64,000 nucleotides of DNA from NCBI RefSeq assembly GCF_037892195.1, contig NZ_JATACI010000002.1, positions 2,170,001-2,234,000 of the forward strand, in the 5' to 3' direction. Positions 9,285 to 18,316 of this stretch are shown in pieces. A program made the position numbers and the translations under genes. The notes under the pieces were generated by a model, which did no database searches, was not told the DNA's origin, and worked only from the letters and a program-made list of their open reading frames with translations. Position 1 is the first letter of the stretch, and every line of letters starts with the position of its first letter. The DNA is from Yoonia sp. GPGPB17 (lineage in GTDB: Bacteria; Pseudomonadota; Alphaproteobacteria; Rhodobacterales; Rhodobacteraceae).

Positions 9285-10059
9285 GCGGCCGCTGGGTAGT
9301 CCCGCACAAAAACCCACTTATCGCCTTCGGATAGATCAGGGTCATAGGCGTAACCGCCCGAGGTGAATGCCTTGATCCCATCGGCATCGATCACGCGGTT
9401 CTCTACCACAAAGCGGGCCATGGCACCGCGCGCACGTTTGGCAAAAAAGCTGACGATGCGCGGCTTGTCATCTTTCAGTTCCATAAAGACGGGCGTGATC
9501 ACCCGCAGTTTCAGCGCCTTGCGATCCGCGGCACCGAAGTATTCCTGACTGGCACAGTTGATCAGCGTATCCGTACCAACCGCCTCACCCTGCGCATTCA
9601 GCGCCTTGGCAATCGTATCGCCCCAATAGTCATAGAGCGTCTTGCCACGCCGGGTTTTCAACCGGCTGCCCATTTCCAGTCGGTACGGTTGGATCGCATC
9701 AAGTGGACGCAACAGCCCGTAGAGGCCCGACAGAATGCGCAAGTGGTCTTGCGCCCATGCCAAGTCATCCTCTGTCAGCGTTTTCGCCTCAAGCCCCTGA
9801 TAGGTATCCCCGTTGAACGCCAGCGCCGCAGGCTTCGTCGCTTCCGCCTCTGGTTCTGCGGCAAAGGCCCGAAACCGGTCGCGGTTCAGCTTGGCCAGAT
9901 CGTCTGAAATGCTCATCAAGCCTTTCAGTTCTTTCAGCGTCAGGTTTTTTGCCGTCTTCGACAAACGCACCGCATCTTCCTGAAAATCAGGCGCAGTTGC
10001 TTAAGCAGGTCGACAGGGTCCATATTGAGGGATTTGGCAGGGGAAACAACGACAAGCAT
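9281..10059 (-). pseudogene. yaaA: YaaA/DUF328 peroxide-stress protein, frameshifted
   Basis: The gene opens MLVVVSPAKSLNMDPVDL (ATG 10059, AAGGA six bases upstream), then in another frame continues ATAPDFQEDAVRLSKTAKNL through SRLKTRRGKTLYDYWGD, KRARGAMARFV and FTSGGYAYDPDLSEGDKWVF. All of this is YaaA, a DNA-binding protein that lowers free iron and protects DNA from hydrogen peroxide. The break is GCTTAAGC at 9999-10006, where D-L-P-A-T would be G CCN GC A; the 779-base span (3n+2) fits a six-to-eight base change. Everything else is intact, so I think the organism's gene is functional. Confidence 0.85.
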
Positions 10060-10161
10060 TTTGGATCCTTCTTTGGTCTTGGATAGGGATGTAACATGAC
10101 GGACGCCGTTGACCACCCCTATGACCTGCGGCATGACTTTGACAAACAACGGAGTGTGCCA

Positions 10162-11001
10162 ATGAAACTATGTCGGATTAAAACGCCCGGTGGGATCAAG
10201 CCTGCGGCCGTTGACCAAAGTGGTGTATTGCGCAATCTGTCTGAGCATGTCGCAGACATCACAAGTGCCACTGTCATGCCGGATAGCTTGCAGAAACTGG
10301 CCGATATCAATCTTGCTGCGCTGCCCGAAATTTCAGGCGACCACGCTGCCTTCCTTAGCGACGTGAGACGCATATTCTGCATCGGTTTGAACTACTATGA
10401 CCATGCCGACGAAATGGGCATGCCGATCCCAGATCACCCGATCCTCTTTATGAAAGCATGCGAGGTAACAGGGCCGACCGACCCAATTGTGATCCCAAAA
10501 TGGGCGGAGAAAACCGATTGGGAGGTCGAACTCGGTATCGTCCTCGGTAGCCGTGCACTGCATGTTGCCGAAACGGATGCGATGGATCATGTTGCGGGAT
10601 ATTTTGTGGCCAACGATGTCTCGGAAAGGCACTTTCAAATGGAACGAGGCGGTCAATGGGTTAAGGGCAAGTCTGCCGATAGCTTTGCACCCATTGGTCC
10701 GTATCTCGTGACAAAGGACGAGATTGCAGACCCGCAGAACTTGTCTATGTCGTTGGACGTGAATGGAAAGCGGATGCAAACCGGATCAACCAAAACGATG
10801 ATCTTTAGTGTTGCTCATATCGTCGCCCATGTCAGCCAGTTCATTACACTGCATCCTGGCGACTTGATCCTGACCGGGACACCGCCGGGTGTAGGCGGCG
10901 GTCAAAAACCGCCCTGCTTTCTAAAAGCAGGGGATATCGTGACGGCTGAAATTGAAGGGCTTGGTGATATGCGACAAGAGGTTGTCGCGTATCAGGACTA
11001 G
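10162..11001 (+). CDS. Fumarylacetoacetate hydrolase-family protein
   Basis: A 279-residue FAH-superfamily enzyme. The conserved core is visible: GLNYYDHADEMG, LFMKACEVTGPTDPI, the metal-ligand glutamates in WEVELGIVLG, NDVSERHFQMERGGQWVKGK, then DLILTGTPPGVGGGQKPPCF. Close relatives include 2-hydroxyhepta-2,4-diene-1,7-dioate isomerases and acylpyruvate or ureidoglycolate lyase-like proteins; the exact substrate is open. I start at ATG 10162 because GGAG lies about eight bases upstream and MKLCRI is the normal family N-terminus; the frame extends to 10096 without support. Convergent with hspQ, sharing four bases. Confidence 0.82.
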   Translation: MKLCRIKTPGGIKPAAVDQSGVLRNLSEHVADITSATVMPDSLQKLADINLAALPEISGDHAAFLSDVRRIFCIGLNYYDHADEMGMPIPDHPILFMKACEVTGPTDPIVIPKWAEKTDWEVELGIVLGSRALHVAETDAMDHVAGYFVANDVSERHFQMERGGQWVKGKSADSFAPIGPYLVTKDEIADPQNLSMSLDVNGKRMQTGSTKTMIFSVAHIVAHVSQFITLHPGDLILTGTPPGVGGGQKPPCFLKAGDIVTAEIEGLGDMRQEVVAYQD

Positions 11002-11324
11002 TTCAGTTGCACCTGCAAAGGGTACTGACCATCCTCGAACGGACCAAATAGATCATCCAGATCAGGGTGATCCACCGGCTCACCAGAATAATCCGCAACA
11101 AGGTTTTGTTCAGAAACATAGGCTACATAGAAGCTCTGATCATTCTCAGCCAAAAGGTGATAAAACGGCTGGTCTTTCTTGGGGCGGCTGTCCTCGGGAA
11201 TGGCGTTGTACCATTCATCGGTGTTCGAAAACATGGCGTCCACATCAAACACGACACCCCTGAAAGGATGCTTGCGGTGGCGGACCACTTGACCCAGATG
11301 ATATTTCGCGCGCGTTTTGAACAT
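10998..11324 (-). CDS. hspQ: Heat shock protein HspQ
   Basis: A 108-residue protein with the family pattern AKYHLGQVVRHRKHPFRGVV, DVDAMFSNTDEWYNAIPED and QPFYHLLAENDQSFYVAYVS. HspQ (YccV-like hemimethylated-DNA-binding fold) is a small heat-shock factor that in E. coli acts as a Lon specificity enhancer and promotes degradation of certain DnaA variants. Full length and intact. It faces away from the AEC transporter gene, leaving 81 bases for two divergent promoters. Confidence 0.88.
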   Translation of the reverse strand: MFKTRAKYHLGQVVRHRKHPFRGVVFDVDAMFSNTDEWYNAIPEDSRPKKDQPFYHLLAENDQSFYVAYVSEQNLVADYSGEPVDHPDLDDLFGPFEDGQYPLQVQLN

Positions 11325-11405
11325 GGCCTTCCTAACTCAGCCCTGTATATGTCTGCTGCGGGTGCAAAGTCCACGGTTTGCACTAAGATTTGAAGGAAAC
11401 AGTCT

Positions 11406-12287
11406 GTGAACCTCGCCCTGACAGTGCTGAATATCACAGCGCCCGTGTTCCTCTTGGCTGCCGTGGGGTTTATCTGGGTCAAACTAGGGTTTGAGTACCG
11501 CGTCGAATTCGTGACCCGCATGGCGATGACGCTGGCAGTCCCTTGCCTGATCTTTGTGGCCCTAATGAACATCGAAGTGGAACCGGCAGCACTTGCCGCC
11601 CTTTCGCTGGCCTCATTTGTCGCCTATTGGCTTGTTATGGTTGGCTGTTTTATCGTCGTGAAGGCAGCAGGGCTGCATTCGCAAACCTATCTGGCACCGC
11701 TCATCTTTGGCAATACCGGCAACCTCGGCTTACCGTTGGCATTGTTTGCCTTTGGCGAAACGGGGCTCGGCTACGCCGTCGTTGTGTTTGCGATTATGGC
11801 GATCCTGTCGTTTACCATTGGGATCTGGATGGTCGCCGGGTCCGGGTCTTTTAGGCGCGTTATCCAAGAACCCTTGGTCGGGGCGACATTACTGGGTGCT
11901 TTGTTCCTGTGGCAGGGCTGGGAAACGCCAGAATTCCTGACCAATGCGATTGAGTTGATCGGCCAAATGGCGATTCCCATGATGCTGATCACACTTGGCG
12001 TTGCCGTGGCACGGCTTGAAACCAAGGCCATGACGCAAGCTGTTGTTTTGTCGGTGATCAAGGTGATCATCTGCGCCGCTGCTGGGTGGGTTGCGGCAAC
12101 CTGGTTCGGGCTTGGCCCGATTGCGGCAGGCGTCCTGATTGTACAGGTAGCAACCCCCGTGGCAGTCACATCTTACCTGCTGGCAGAAAAATACGGGGCC
12201 GACGCGCAACCTGTGGCGGGCCTTGTTGTGGCCTCTACCTTGTTCTCGGTGCTGGCTTTACCGCTGATCCTTGCATTTGTGATCTGA
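11406..12287 (+). CDS. AEC-family (auxin efflux carrier-like) membrane transporter
   Basis: A 293-residue protein with about ten membrane helices in two halves, including LILPVFLLAAVGFIWVKLGF-like first helix, the conserved GNTGNLGLPLALFAFGE loop in helix 4-5 and VQVATPVAVTSYLLAEKYGA near the end. AEC proteins export organic acids or auxin-like anions. GTG start at 11406 with AGGAAA nine bases upstream. Substrate not predictable from neighbours. Confidence 0.82.
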   Translation: MNLALTVLNITAPVFLLAAVGFIWVKLGFEYRVEFVTRMAMTLAVPCLIFVALMNIEVEPAALAALSLASFVAYWLVMVGCFIVVKAAGLHSQTYLAPLIFGNTGNLGLPLALFAFGETGLGYAVVVFAIMAILSFTIGIWMVAGSGSFRRVIQEPLVGATLLGALFLWQGWETPEFLTNAIELIGQMAIPMMLITLGVAVARLETKAMTQAVVLSVIKVIICAAAGWVAATWFGLGPIAAGVLIVQVATPVAVTSYLLAEKYGADAQPVAGLVVASTLFSVLALPLILAFVI

Positions 12288-12361
12288 TTGGCGCGACTTG
12301 GGGATTCCCAGACGTGCCCAGACCCGCTATGCTCAAAAAAACAAATATAAGCGAGAGGCAG

Positions 12362-12952
12362 ATGAGCAGTTTCTTTCGCGCCATGGCATGTGTGATGCTT
12401 CTAGCAAGCTGCAGCGGTGGATCGAGTCATAACTCGGCGCCGCGCAACCTTGATGATGCATGCAGTATCGTGTCCGAGCGCCCCGAGTACCTTCGCGCAT
12501 TCAACGCGGTTGAACGCAAATACGGCGTGCCAGTGCCGTCGCTGATGGCGATCATCTATCAGGAAAGCAAATTCATCGGGAACAACCGCACGCCCCATCG
12601 CTATGCGCTGGGTGTGATCCCTGTGGGGCGTCAATCATCCGCGTTCGGATACAGTCAGGCTTTGGACGGAACCTGGAAAGAGTATCAAGAGGGCCCCGGC
12701 GGAAGCCGCGCGCGGCGTGATGACATCTTTGACGCAACGGATTTCATGGGTTGGTACATGGTCCAAACAGTTGAAGAGACCGGCGTACCAATCAACGACA
12801 CGCGCAATCAATACCTCGCCTACCACGATGGGCGCACCGGGTTTCGGCGTGGCACATGGCGCTCCAAAAGCTGGCTGATACGCATCGCGGGCGAGGTGGA
12901 AGGACGTGCAGTGATGTATGATCAGCAGCTACGGTCCTGCCGGAAGCGGTAA
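12362..12952 (+). CDS. Lytic transglycosylase-fold lipoprotein
   Basis: A 196-residue lipoprotein. The signal peptide ends in the lipobox LLASC (Cys17). The domain carries the SLT-type catalytic glutamate E68 in LMAIIYQESKF, followed by SSAFGYSQALDGTW and QYLAYHDGRTGF, as in transglycosylase SLT proteins. It would cleave peptidoglycan glycan strands from the outer-membrane inner face. I chose ATG 12362 (GAGAGGCAG immediately before) over the earlier in-frame ATG at 12330, because only this start places the signal peptide at the N-terminus. It ends at a strong shared terminator. Confidence 0.8.
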   Translation: MSSFFRAMACVMLLASCSGGSSHNSAPRNLDDACSIVSERPEYLRAFNAVERKYGVPVPSLMAIIYQESKFIGNNRTPHRYALGVIPVGRQSSAFGYSQALDGTWKEYQEGPGGSRARRDDIFDATDFMGWYMVQTVEETGVPINDTRNQYLAYHDGRTGFRRGTWRSKSWLIRIAGEVEGRAVMYDQQLRSCRKR

Positions 12953-12955
12953 AAC

Positions 12956-12984
12956 AAATGGCGGTCTCTGTAAGACCGCCATTT
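12956..12984. terminator. Bidirectional intrinsic terminator
   Basis: A perfect 12-bp inverted repeat AAATGGCGGTCT / AGACCGCCATTT with a five-base loop. A-tracts and T-tracts flank the stem on both sides, so it can stop transcription from both the transglycosylase (plus) and lolA (minus), which converge here. Confidence 0.85.
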
Positions 12985-12990
12985 GATGCG

Positions 12991-13596
12991 TCACCCCGCA
13001 CGGTTGCGCGTCTCAGCGCGAATATTGAACAGAATGTCGCGGATGCTGCTGCCTGAGATCAGGTCGTTCAGGATCACAGTCGTCTCGGTTCCGAACTCAT
13101 CCGTCACGATCCACTGACGCAGTTCGACCGGGTTGGCGGTGAACACCATCTGGATGCTGCCGTAGTTGGGGTTATCGGGGTCCTGAGCCGTTACTGTCGT
13201 TGTCGTGCCGTCAGAGACGACGTTAGTAACCATATCTTCGCGTCCGAGATCTACATTCTGCTGTAGAATGATACTGAGCGGCGTCTGGTTCAACGGATAC
13301 CGTTCTGGCCCGGTGTTCGAACGGGCGTCAAAAATCGCAAGCTGTCCACCGCTGGCCAGGACCAAAGAGTCCGATGGCGCGTTATACTCAAAGCGAATGC
13401 GCCCGGGGCGTTTGATGTAAATCTGGCCGGTGCTCAGGGTGCCATCTGCATTGATTTGCGTAAAGCCGCCCTGCGCCGTCTGAAGCTGATTCAGATAAGC
13501 CGAGATTTGCCCCAAAGTCAGTTGCTGGGCCGAGGCCGAGGCTGCGCAAAGCGTCAATACCATGGCGGTGATAACGGATAGGATACGTGTGCTCAT
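12991..13596 (-). CDS. lolA: Outer-membrane lipoprotein carrier protein LolA
   Basis: A 201-residue periplasmic protein with a clear signal peptide (ILSVITAMVLTLCAASASAQ). The body matches LolA: SAYLNQLQTAQGGFTQINADG, GQIYIKRPGRIRFEYNAPSD, GRED and a half-barrel ending TTVILNDLISGSSIRDILFN. LolA accepts lipoproteins from LolCDE and passes them to the outer membrane. Intact, and ends at the shared terminator. Confidence 0.9.
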   Translation of the reverse strand: MSTRILSVITAMVLTLCAASASAQQLTLGQISAYLNQLQTAQGGFTQINADGTLSTGQIYIKRPGRIRFEYNAPSDSLVLASGGQLAIFDARSNTGPERYPLNQTPLSIILQQNVDLGREDMVTNVVSDGTTTTVTAQDPDNPNYGSIQMVFTANPVELRQWIVTDEFGTETTVILNDLISGSSIRDILFNIRAETRNRAG

Positions 13597-13712
13597 GTGT
13601 CTTACCTATGTGTCTGGGCGCTGAAATGCACCCTTTGGATAGGCGATACAACAGCATGTGAACCGCTGTTAAGCGATATCATGCCATCTGATTTGGAATA
13701 GCAGTGGCGCGA

Positions 13713-15316
13713 CTAGCGAAGCCACACCTCAACGCGAGAGTATTCTGACCCTGCGACGTGACCATCCACGCATGTGGCAGGAGAGACATTGCCAAAACCA
13801 TAGGACGTTACCGTATAGCCACCTTCGGCGATCGTGCTTGCCGCTGCACTACTGAACAGCGCCGCGAATTCGGCCGCCGCTGCAACAGAGGTGTCAATCG
13901 CTGCGACGCTGCTTAAGCACTGCTTTGGCCGAAGCCTACAAAGATCACCTCGCGCCCGGCATTTGCGCCGTCCTCCAGCATGTCAATCAGATTGATCAAC
14001 ATTGCACGGTTCCACGCACCCTCTGGCCCGCTGGCAACACCGCCGGTCATTGTGGGCGACAGACGCTCGGCATCGAACAACACCTGAAACATCTCGGCGG
14101 CGGCCGCGCGCTGTGCGTCATCGAAGGATGCCTCAAGCAAACCACTCAATCGGGTGTTCTTCTCTCCACTGTCCATCATCATAGCACTGTGATTGATGAA
14201 GCCTTCGTTCTCTAGCAGGCCTTGCGCCACATCCGAGGAAGCAAAATCAAACACATCGGCCACAAGCGTGGTTGTCGCAGGTGCACTGTAGGTCGCCATG
14301 ATCGGGCGCACCAAAGGATAATCACCCGAGATGATATTGAACATCGTCGGCGCCACCGAAATGCCGCAGGTCCCAACAACATCAACGACAAGATCATTGC
14401 TTGCGGCACCCGCTGTCACAACGCTTACACTGCCCGGGAACTGATTGATCGAGGCCGAAACACCGGCTTCATCGGACATTGTCAAAACATTACCAGCGAT
14501 TTCCTTGCCCGCTGGATCCATAATCAATCGCTGAACCTCTGCCCCGATCTGAGAATTGGGCGGCAGTTGAAGGGGCAGGATATTGACATCGGCGCCACCG
14601 ATCTGAGACCAGTTTGTAATCTCGCCCGCAAAGACGCGGGCCAGATCATTGATCGAGATTTCAGAGATACCTGCGTTTGGCGCAACAATGACCGAGAAAG
14701 CACTGAGCCCCAGCAGCTGATGTGTCAGGTTAGTGCCCAGCGCCCATGCTGCTAGCGTGTTGTATTCCGCTGGCGCTGTTCCGTTCAGCGAAACCGCACC
14801 AACAACAATATCGGCGGTGGCATCACTGGCACTCAGCGCGAGTGATGCCGACTGGCCTGACGTATTGTCTTCCATGACCAGTTCACCGACGGATGTCAGA
14901 TCAACACGGGTCGATGAAGCATTTGTCACGGCATAGGCCCCGACAATCGTCCGGTGCAGCGCAGCGTAATCCGAGGCTGCAAACCCAACAGTAAGCTCGT
15001 CAGAGGCACCCGGCACCACAGCCACAACTGTTTCAGATGTTTCCGAAGCTTCGACACCCTGAAAAGCGCTTGCAGTCAGTCCAAAATCATTGGACGCGAT
15101 AATGTCATTGCAACCGGCCCCAAAGCAGATCACTTCTGAAGCCGGAACAGCCACCACGCCGACGGTCGTTTCGACCTGCACCATAACACCGTTATAGCCG
15201 ACAATCTCACCTTCCACATTGATAAAATCATCACTTGAGCGCAACTCAACCGCCTGTGCAAAAAGCGCAAAAGGTGCGACTGAACACAACAAAGTGGTAC
15301 CAATTCGTGAAATCAT
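13713..15316 (-). pseudogene. PstS-like substrate-binding protein with C-terminal OmpA-like domain, frameshifted
   Basis: From ATG 15316 the gene gives a signal peptide (MISRIGTTLLCSVAPFALFA), a short SH3-like segment, a phosphate-binding-protein-like periplasmic domain (LSAFSVIVAPNAGISEISIN, EITNWSQIGGADVNI), then the start of an OmpA-like domain, EVIFVGFGQSSA. The frame stops there at TAA. The shifted frame gives SSVAAIDTSVAAAAEFAALF and ends YSRVEVWLR, the normal OmpA-domain tail, stopping at 13713-13715. The join is GCTTAAGC at 13911-13918 where GCN GGC AGC is expected; 1604 bases is 3n+2, as a six-to-eight change predicts. The frame upstream of 15316 is unsupported. Probably a peptidoglycan-tethered periplasmic binding protein. 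Confidence 0.75.
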
Positions 15317-15753
15317 TTTGCTTCCAGGCTCCGAAAGTTCGTCAAGATCATATTTGGCGTTGGTGGCAGGATAGAAACACCGAATACTGGCAAAACTAGG
15401 GAAATTGTTGCATTTATCTACAAATTGTGCAGCTTTTCGCAACAATAAAGCGGCCCTTGTTTCTTAGGTCCCATGTGATCCCAAAACTTTGCCAGATAAT
15501 CACGCTCCATAGTCTCGCCACATTGTGACGATGGCATGCAGCAATTACGACCACAACCCGATCAGGCCTGTAAAACAACAGAATCGACATCAAATCATGA
15601 CAACTTCGCCGCCCCTAAACCATAGATCAATCATCGGTTGAATGAATGTACACACATACCCCAAAACTGCACCTCGTCAGCCCACCGTGAGAACAGAAGC
15701 ATCTAAAGCGCACAGCATTACGTACAGAAATGTAACCTCTGGAGACATCTACC
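15317..15753. other. Non-coding divergent intergenic region
   Basis: About 437 bases between the divergently transcribed PstS/OmpA-like gene and the DUF3833 gene. No open frame has a recognisable product, and I see no strong hairpin, repeat or tRNA. It is AT-richer than its flanks and presumably holds both promoters. TCTGGAGA lies about nine bases before the ATG at 15754. Confidence 0.5.
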
Positions 15754-16290
15754 ATGCGCCTGATCCTTGCTGCCGCCTTTACCCTGCTTGCCGCCTGTAC
15801 CGGCAAGCCGTCCTTTGATGACCCTAACCTCAGCGACCGCAAGCTGAACCTCGAAGAATTCTTTGACGGCGAATTGGTGGCTTATGGCCAATTTCAGGAC
15901 ATTCTCGGCACGGTACGTCGCAGCTTTGTTGTCACCATTGACGGCGATTGGGACGGCGAGCGGCTGCGACTGGTAGAGGATTTCATCTATGAAGACGGCT
16001 CGACCGAACAACGCATCTGGACCCTGACCAAAACCGGTCCGGATAGCTGGGTCGGCACGGCCCCCGGCGTGATTGGACAGGCGACTGGTGAAGAACAAGG
16101 TGATCGCTTCAACTGGAGGTACGAGATTGACTTGCCTGTACCCTCTGCAACCGGTGAGACGGAAACGCTGCGTGTAACCTTCGATGACTGGATGTGGCTT
16201 TTGGCCGAGGATCGGTTGCTGAATCTGGCTTATGTCAAACGGTTTGGGTTCGACATCGGAACGGTGACGATTTCCTTTGAGAAGGAATAG
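15754..16290 (+). CDS. DUF3833-family lipoprotein
   Basis: A 178-residue lipoprotein with lipobox LLAAC (Cys15). DUF3833 features are clear: DRKLNLEEFFDGELVAYGQF, RRSFVVTIDGDWDGERLRLV, DWMWLLAEDRLLNLAYVKRF and GTVTISFEK. Family members are exported beta-rich proteins of unknown function, common in marine proteobacteria. Intact. Confidence 0.82.
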   Translation: MRLILAAAFTLLAACTGKPSFDDPNLSDRKLNLEEFFDGELVAYGQFQDILGTVRRSFVVTIDGDWDGERLRLVEDFIYEDGSTEQRIWTLTKTGPDSWVGTAPGVIGQATGEEQGDRFNWRYEIDLPVPSATGETETLRVTFDDWMWLLAEDRLLNLAYVKRFGFDIGTVTISFEKE

Positions 16291-16337
16291 CGTGCCAGCT
16301 AGTCTGCGCCAGAAGGAAAAGGCACAAGGCGCACGCG

Positions 16338-17268
16338 ATGGCAAATCTCATCGGACTTCTCGTAACACTTATTGTCGTGGGCTTCTTCCTGTACCGGCAG
16401 CACAAAGCTGAGAAACAATCTGCCGCGGCACCCAAGCAGATTAGCCGTAAGCCTGATCCAACCGATATGCGTGATTGGCGAGCGATAGTTGCCAAAGCAA
16501 CGGACCTTGCCAAGTTGCGAGAGAAGTCTGCGGTCGCTTTGCAAATGAGCGGCGACGCCAATACCGATGCCCCGCACTCTTGCGTCGGGGGGCGGCCCAG
16601 CTTGCCAAAGGATATGGTTTGGCCTCTCGATCAAGATGACAAGCCAATGCTGTTTCTGGCACAGATCAACTTTTTCCGAAATGCCCGCGCTCGCGGGCTA
16701 CCCCAACGAGGGCCTTTTAAGCGTCTTTGTCGCAGACGATGACCTTAACGGCTGCGATTTTCCTTCGATTAACCAGAAGGGTTTCCGTGTCTTCCATTTC
16801 GAGGATGTGTCGAAGCTGGAGCGTCACGAGTTCCCGGACGTGACATGGGAGTGCTCACCGCTCAGCGACAAACTCTTGCTAGAGGGGCGACGCGTAACCG
16901 GCCGGGCCTCCACCGGGGTGCCCTCGCCCAATAGCAGTATGGTCGGCGAACTGACCAAGGATTGGTATCCAGACTGTCCGACCGATTTGTGGGATGATTT
17001 CTGGGAAGGTTTGACCAAAGCCAAACCCGGCATTCTCTATTATGGTGGGCACCCGGACTTTACCCAAGATGATTTCCGCCGCGCCGGGAGCCAACCAGAC
17101 TATCTGGAATACACCGAAGTGTTGTTGCAAATGGGTTTCTTCTTTGATCGCGAGACAGGGATCGAAATTTGTTGGGGCGATGCTGGCGAAGCCTGTTTCT
17201 TGATGCGTCCAGAGGACCTGCACGCGAAGAGGTTTGAACGTGCCGCCTACAACTGGGACTGCAGCTAG
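16338..17268 (+). pseudogene. DUF1963 (YwqG-like) protein with N-terminal membrane helix, frameshifted
   Basis: It begins with a membrane helix (LIGLLVTLIVVGFFLYR), then a DUF1963 domain: GGRPSLPKDMVWPLDQDDKP, MLFLAQIN. The frame is lost right after QIN; the next frame continues FSEMPALAGYPNEGLLSVFV and runs to EICWGDAGEACFLMRPEDLH, ending at 17268. The cause is one extra T in the TTTTT run at 16671-16675 (931 bases, 3n+1). This is a homopolymer-type indel, different from the GCTTAAGC class. The family is a YwqG/PF09234-type domain of unknown function. Its 3' end overlaps the yidD stop by four bases, convergent. Confidence 0.75.
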
Positions 17269-17486
17269 TCCGGCACGTTATCTATCCCCGACCCGCCCCA
17301 TGGATGACAGCGCAGGATACGTCGCACCGTGAGGTAACTGCCTTTAATCGCCCCGTGCTTTTCCAGCGCCTCTAACGAGTAAGCGGAACACGTGGGGTGA
17401 TACCGGCAGCTCATCCCCACCCAAGGTGAAAGCACGAGGCGGTAGGCCCGCACGGGCAAAGAGACGATATAGGCAAGCGGGCTCAT
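17265..17486 (-). CDS. yidD: Membrane protein insertion efficiency factor YidD
   Basis: A 73-residue protein with the complete YidD pattern: amphipathic N-terminus [50 protein letters not shown]. It helps YidC insert membrane proteins. Its start overlaps the rnpA stop by four bases in the classic rpmH-rnpA-yidD order. A second copy is found at 29749. Confidence 0.92.
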   Translation of the reverse strand: MSPLAYIVSLPVRAYRLVLSPWVGMSCRYHPTCSAYSLEALEKHGAIKGSYLTVRRILRCHPWGGSGIDNVPD

Positions 17487-17836
17487 CCATGGACCTTTTT
17501 CATGGCGCGGCGCAGATCGGCCACCAATACGTCAAAAGGTAGGGTCGCCGTGGTGTCTTTGCGACCCACCAACACGTAATCCCATCCATCACGGCCGATT
17601 TCAGGTAGCACGATACGCGCTACTTCGCGCAGGCGCCGTTTGGCGCGGTTGCGGGCGACGGCATTGCCAACTTTTTTGGAACAGGTGTAACCGACGCGGA
17701 TGCCCCCGGCCTCGCCTGCACTGCGCCTGCGGCCTTGCAGATGAATACCGGGGGTGCCCTGCCTGTGGGCGTGTGACGCGCGGACAAAATCGGCACGCTT
17801 GGTCAATACGCAAACAGAAACCGCCGGAGTGCCCAT
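17483..17836 (-). CDS. rnpA: Ribonuclease P protein component
   Basis: A 117-residue protein with the RNR motif [14 protein letters not shown] and the usual C-terminus [13 protein letters not shown]. It binds the catalytic RNase P RNA for tRNA 5' maturation. I use ATG 17836 ([17 protein letters not shown]); the frame runs open to 18043 through rpmH, but that part is only a shadow of rpmH. No strong Shine-Dalgarno is visible. Notably, the start codon lies in the loop of a perfect 11-bp hairpin (17817-17858), which may control translation relative to rpmH. Confidence 0.88.
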   Translation of the reverse strand: MGTPAVSVCVLTKRADFVRASHAHRQGTPGIHLQGRRRSAGEAGGIRVGYTCSKKVGNAVARNRAKRRLREVARIVLPEIGRDGWDYVLVGRKDTTATLPFDVLVADLRRAMKKVHG

Positions 17837-17858
17837 CTTAGGCCCAACCGGCGGTTTC
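17817..17858 (-). promoter_or_regulatory. Hairpin enclosing the rnpA start codon
   Basis: On the minus-strand transcript GAAACCGCCGG and CCGGCGGTTTC form an 11-bp perfect stem with a 20-base loop that contains the rnpA ATG and its upstream region; the 3' arm is rnpA codons 4-7. It could act as an attenuator, an RNase processing site between rpmH and rnpA, or a translational brake giving less RnpA than L34. Confidence 0.55.
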
Positions 17859-17883
17859 AAATCGGTCAAAACGGCTGGTGCGC

Positions 17884-18018
17884 TTACGCGCTCAGCTTCG
17901 CACGGCCCTTGGCGCGGCGATTGTTCAGGATCTTGCGACCAGCCTTTGTGGCCATGCGTGCGCGGAAGCCGTGACGGTTCTTGCGAACCCGGTTTGATGG
18001 TTGGAACGTGCGCTTCAT
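17884..18018 (-). CDS. rpmH: 50S ribosomal protein L34
   Basis: A 44-residue protein: [20 protein letters not shown] followed by [20 protein letters not shown] and KLSA. Complete and highly conserved. CGGAGAG lies about eight bases before the ATG. First gene of the rpmH-rnpA-yidD operon, driven by a promoter-like sequence at 18087-18115. Confidence 0.97.
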   Translation of the reverse strand: MKRTFQPSNRVRKNRHGFRARMATKAGRKILNNRRAKGRAKLSA

Positions 18019-18086
18019 CGCGTGCTCTCCGGTTTATGGCCAAATCCGATCGGGGGATTCGAAGCCGAATGACATTTCAGACCCGT

Positions 18087-18115
18087 CGTTTAGAGGGGGC
18101 TGCTACCCATGTCAA
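18087..18115 (-). promoter_or_regulatory. Putative housekeeping promoter of rpmH
   Basis: On the minus strand a perfect -35 TTGACA (18110-18115) is followed after exactly 17 bases by TAAACG (18087-18092) as a weak -10. This pattern, strong -35 and poor -10, is usual for highly expressed Rhodobacterales genes. The start codon of rpmH lies about 70 bases downstream. Inferred from sequence only. Confidence 0.5.
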
Positions 18116-18316
18116 CGCAGCACACAGGGTGAAACTGCAACAATTCCCATATTTCGATCACATCAATTGTTACAATCTTCACGGGTGCACCCCGCAAAAC
18201 TGAAACATCAGGGGTGCTTTGCATCAATGCGCCGTGAGGTGGGTATCGCGAAAGCAGGGATCGGTCCATCTAACCTGCAACAAAACAGACACCCATACAC
18301 CCATAGGACCCGAGAG

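Noticed and set aside
17483..18043. N-terminally extended RnpA of 186 residues
   Set aside because: The extra 69 residues overlap rpmH antisense-free but out of frame and match no RnpA; ATG 17836 gives the family length.
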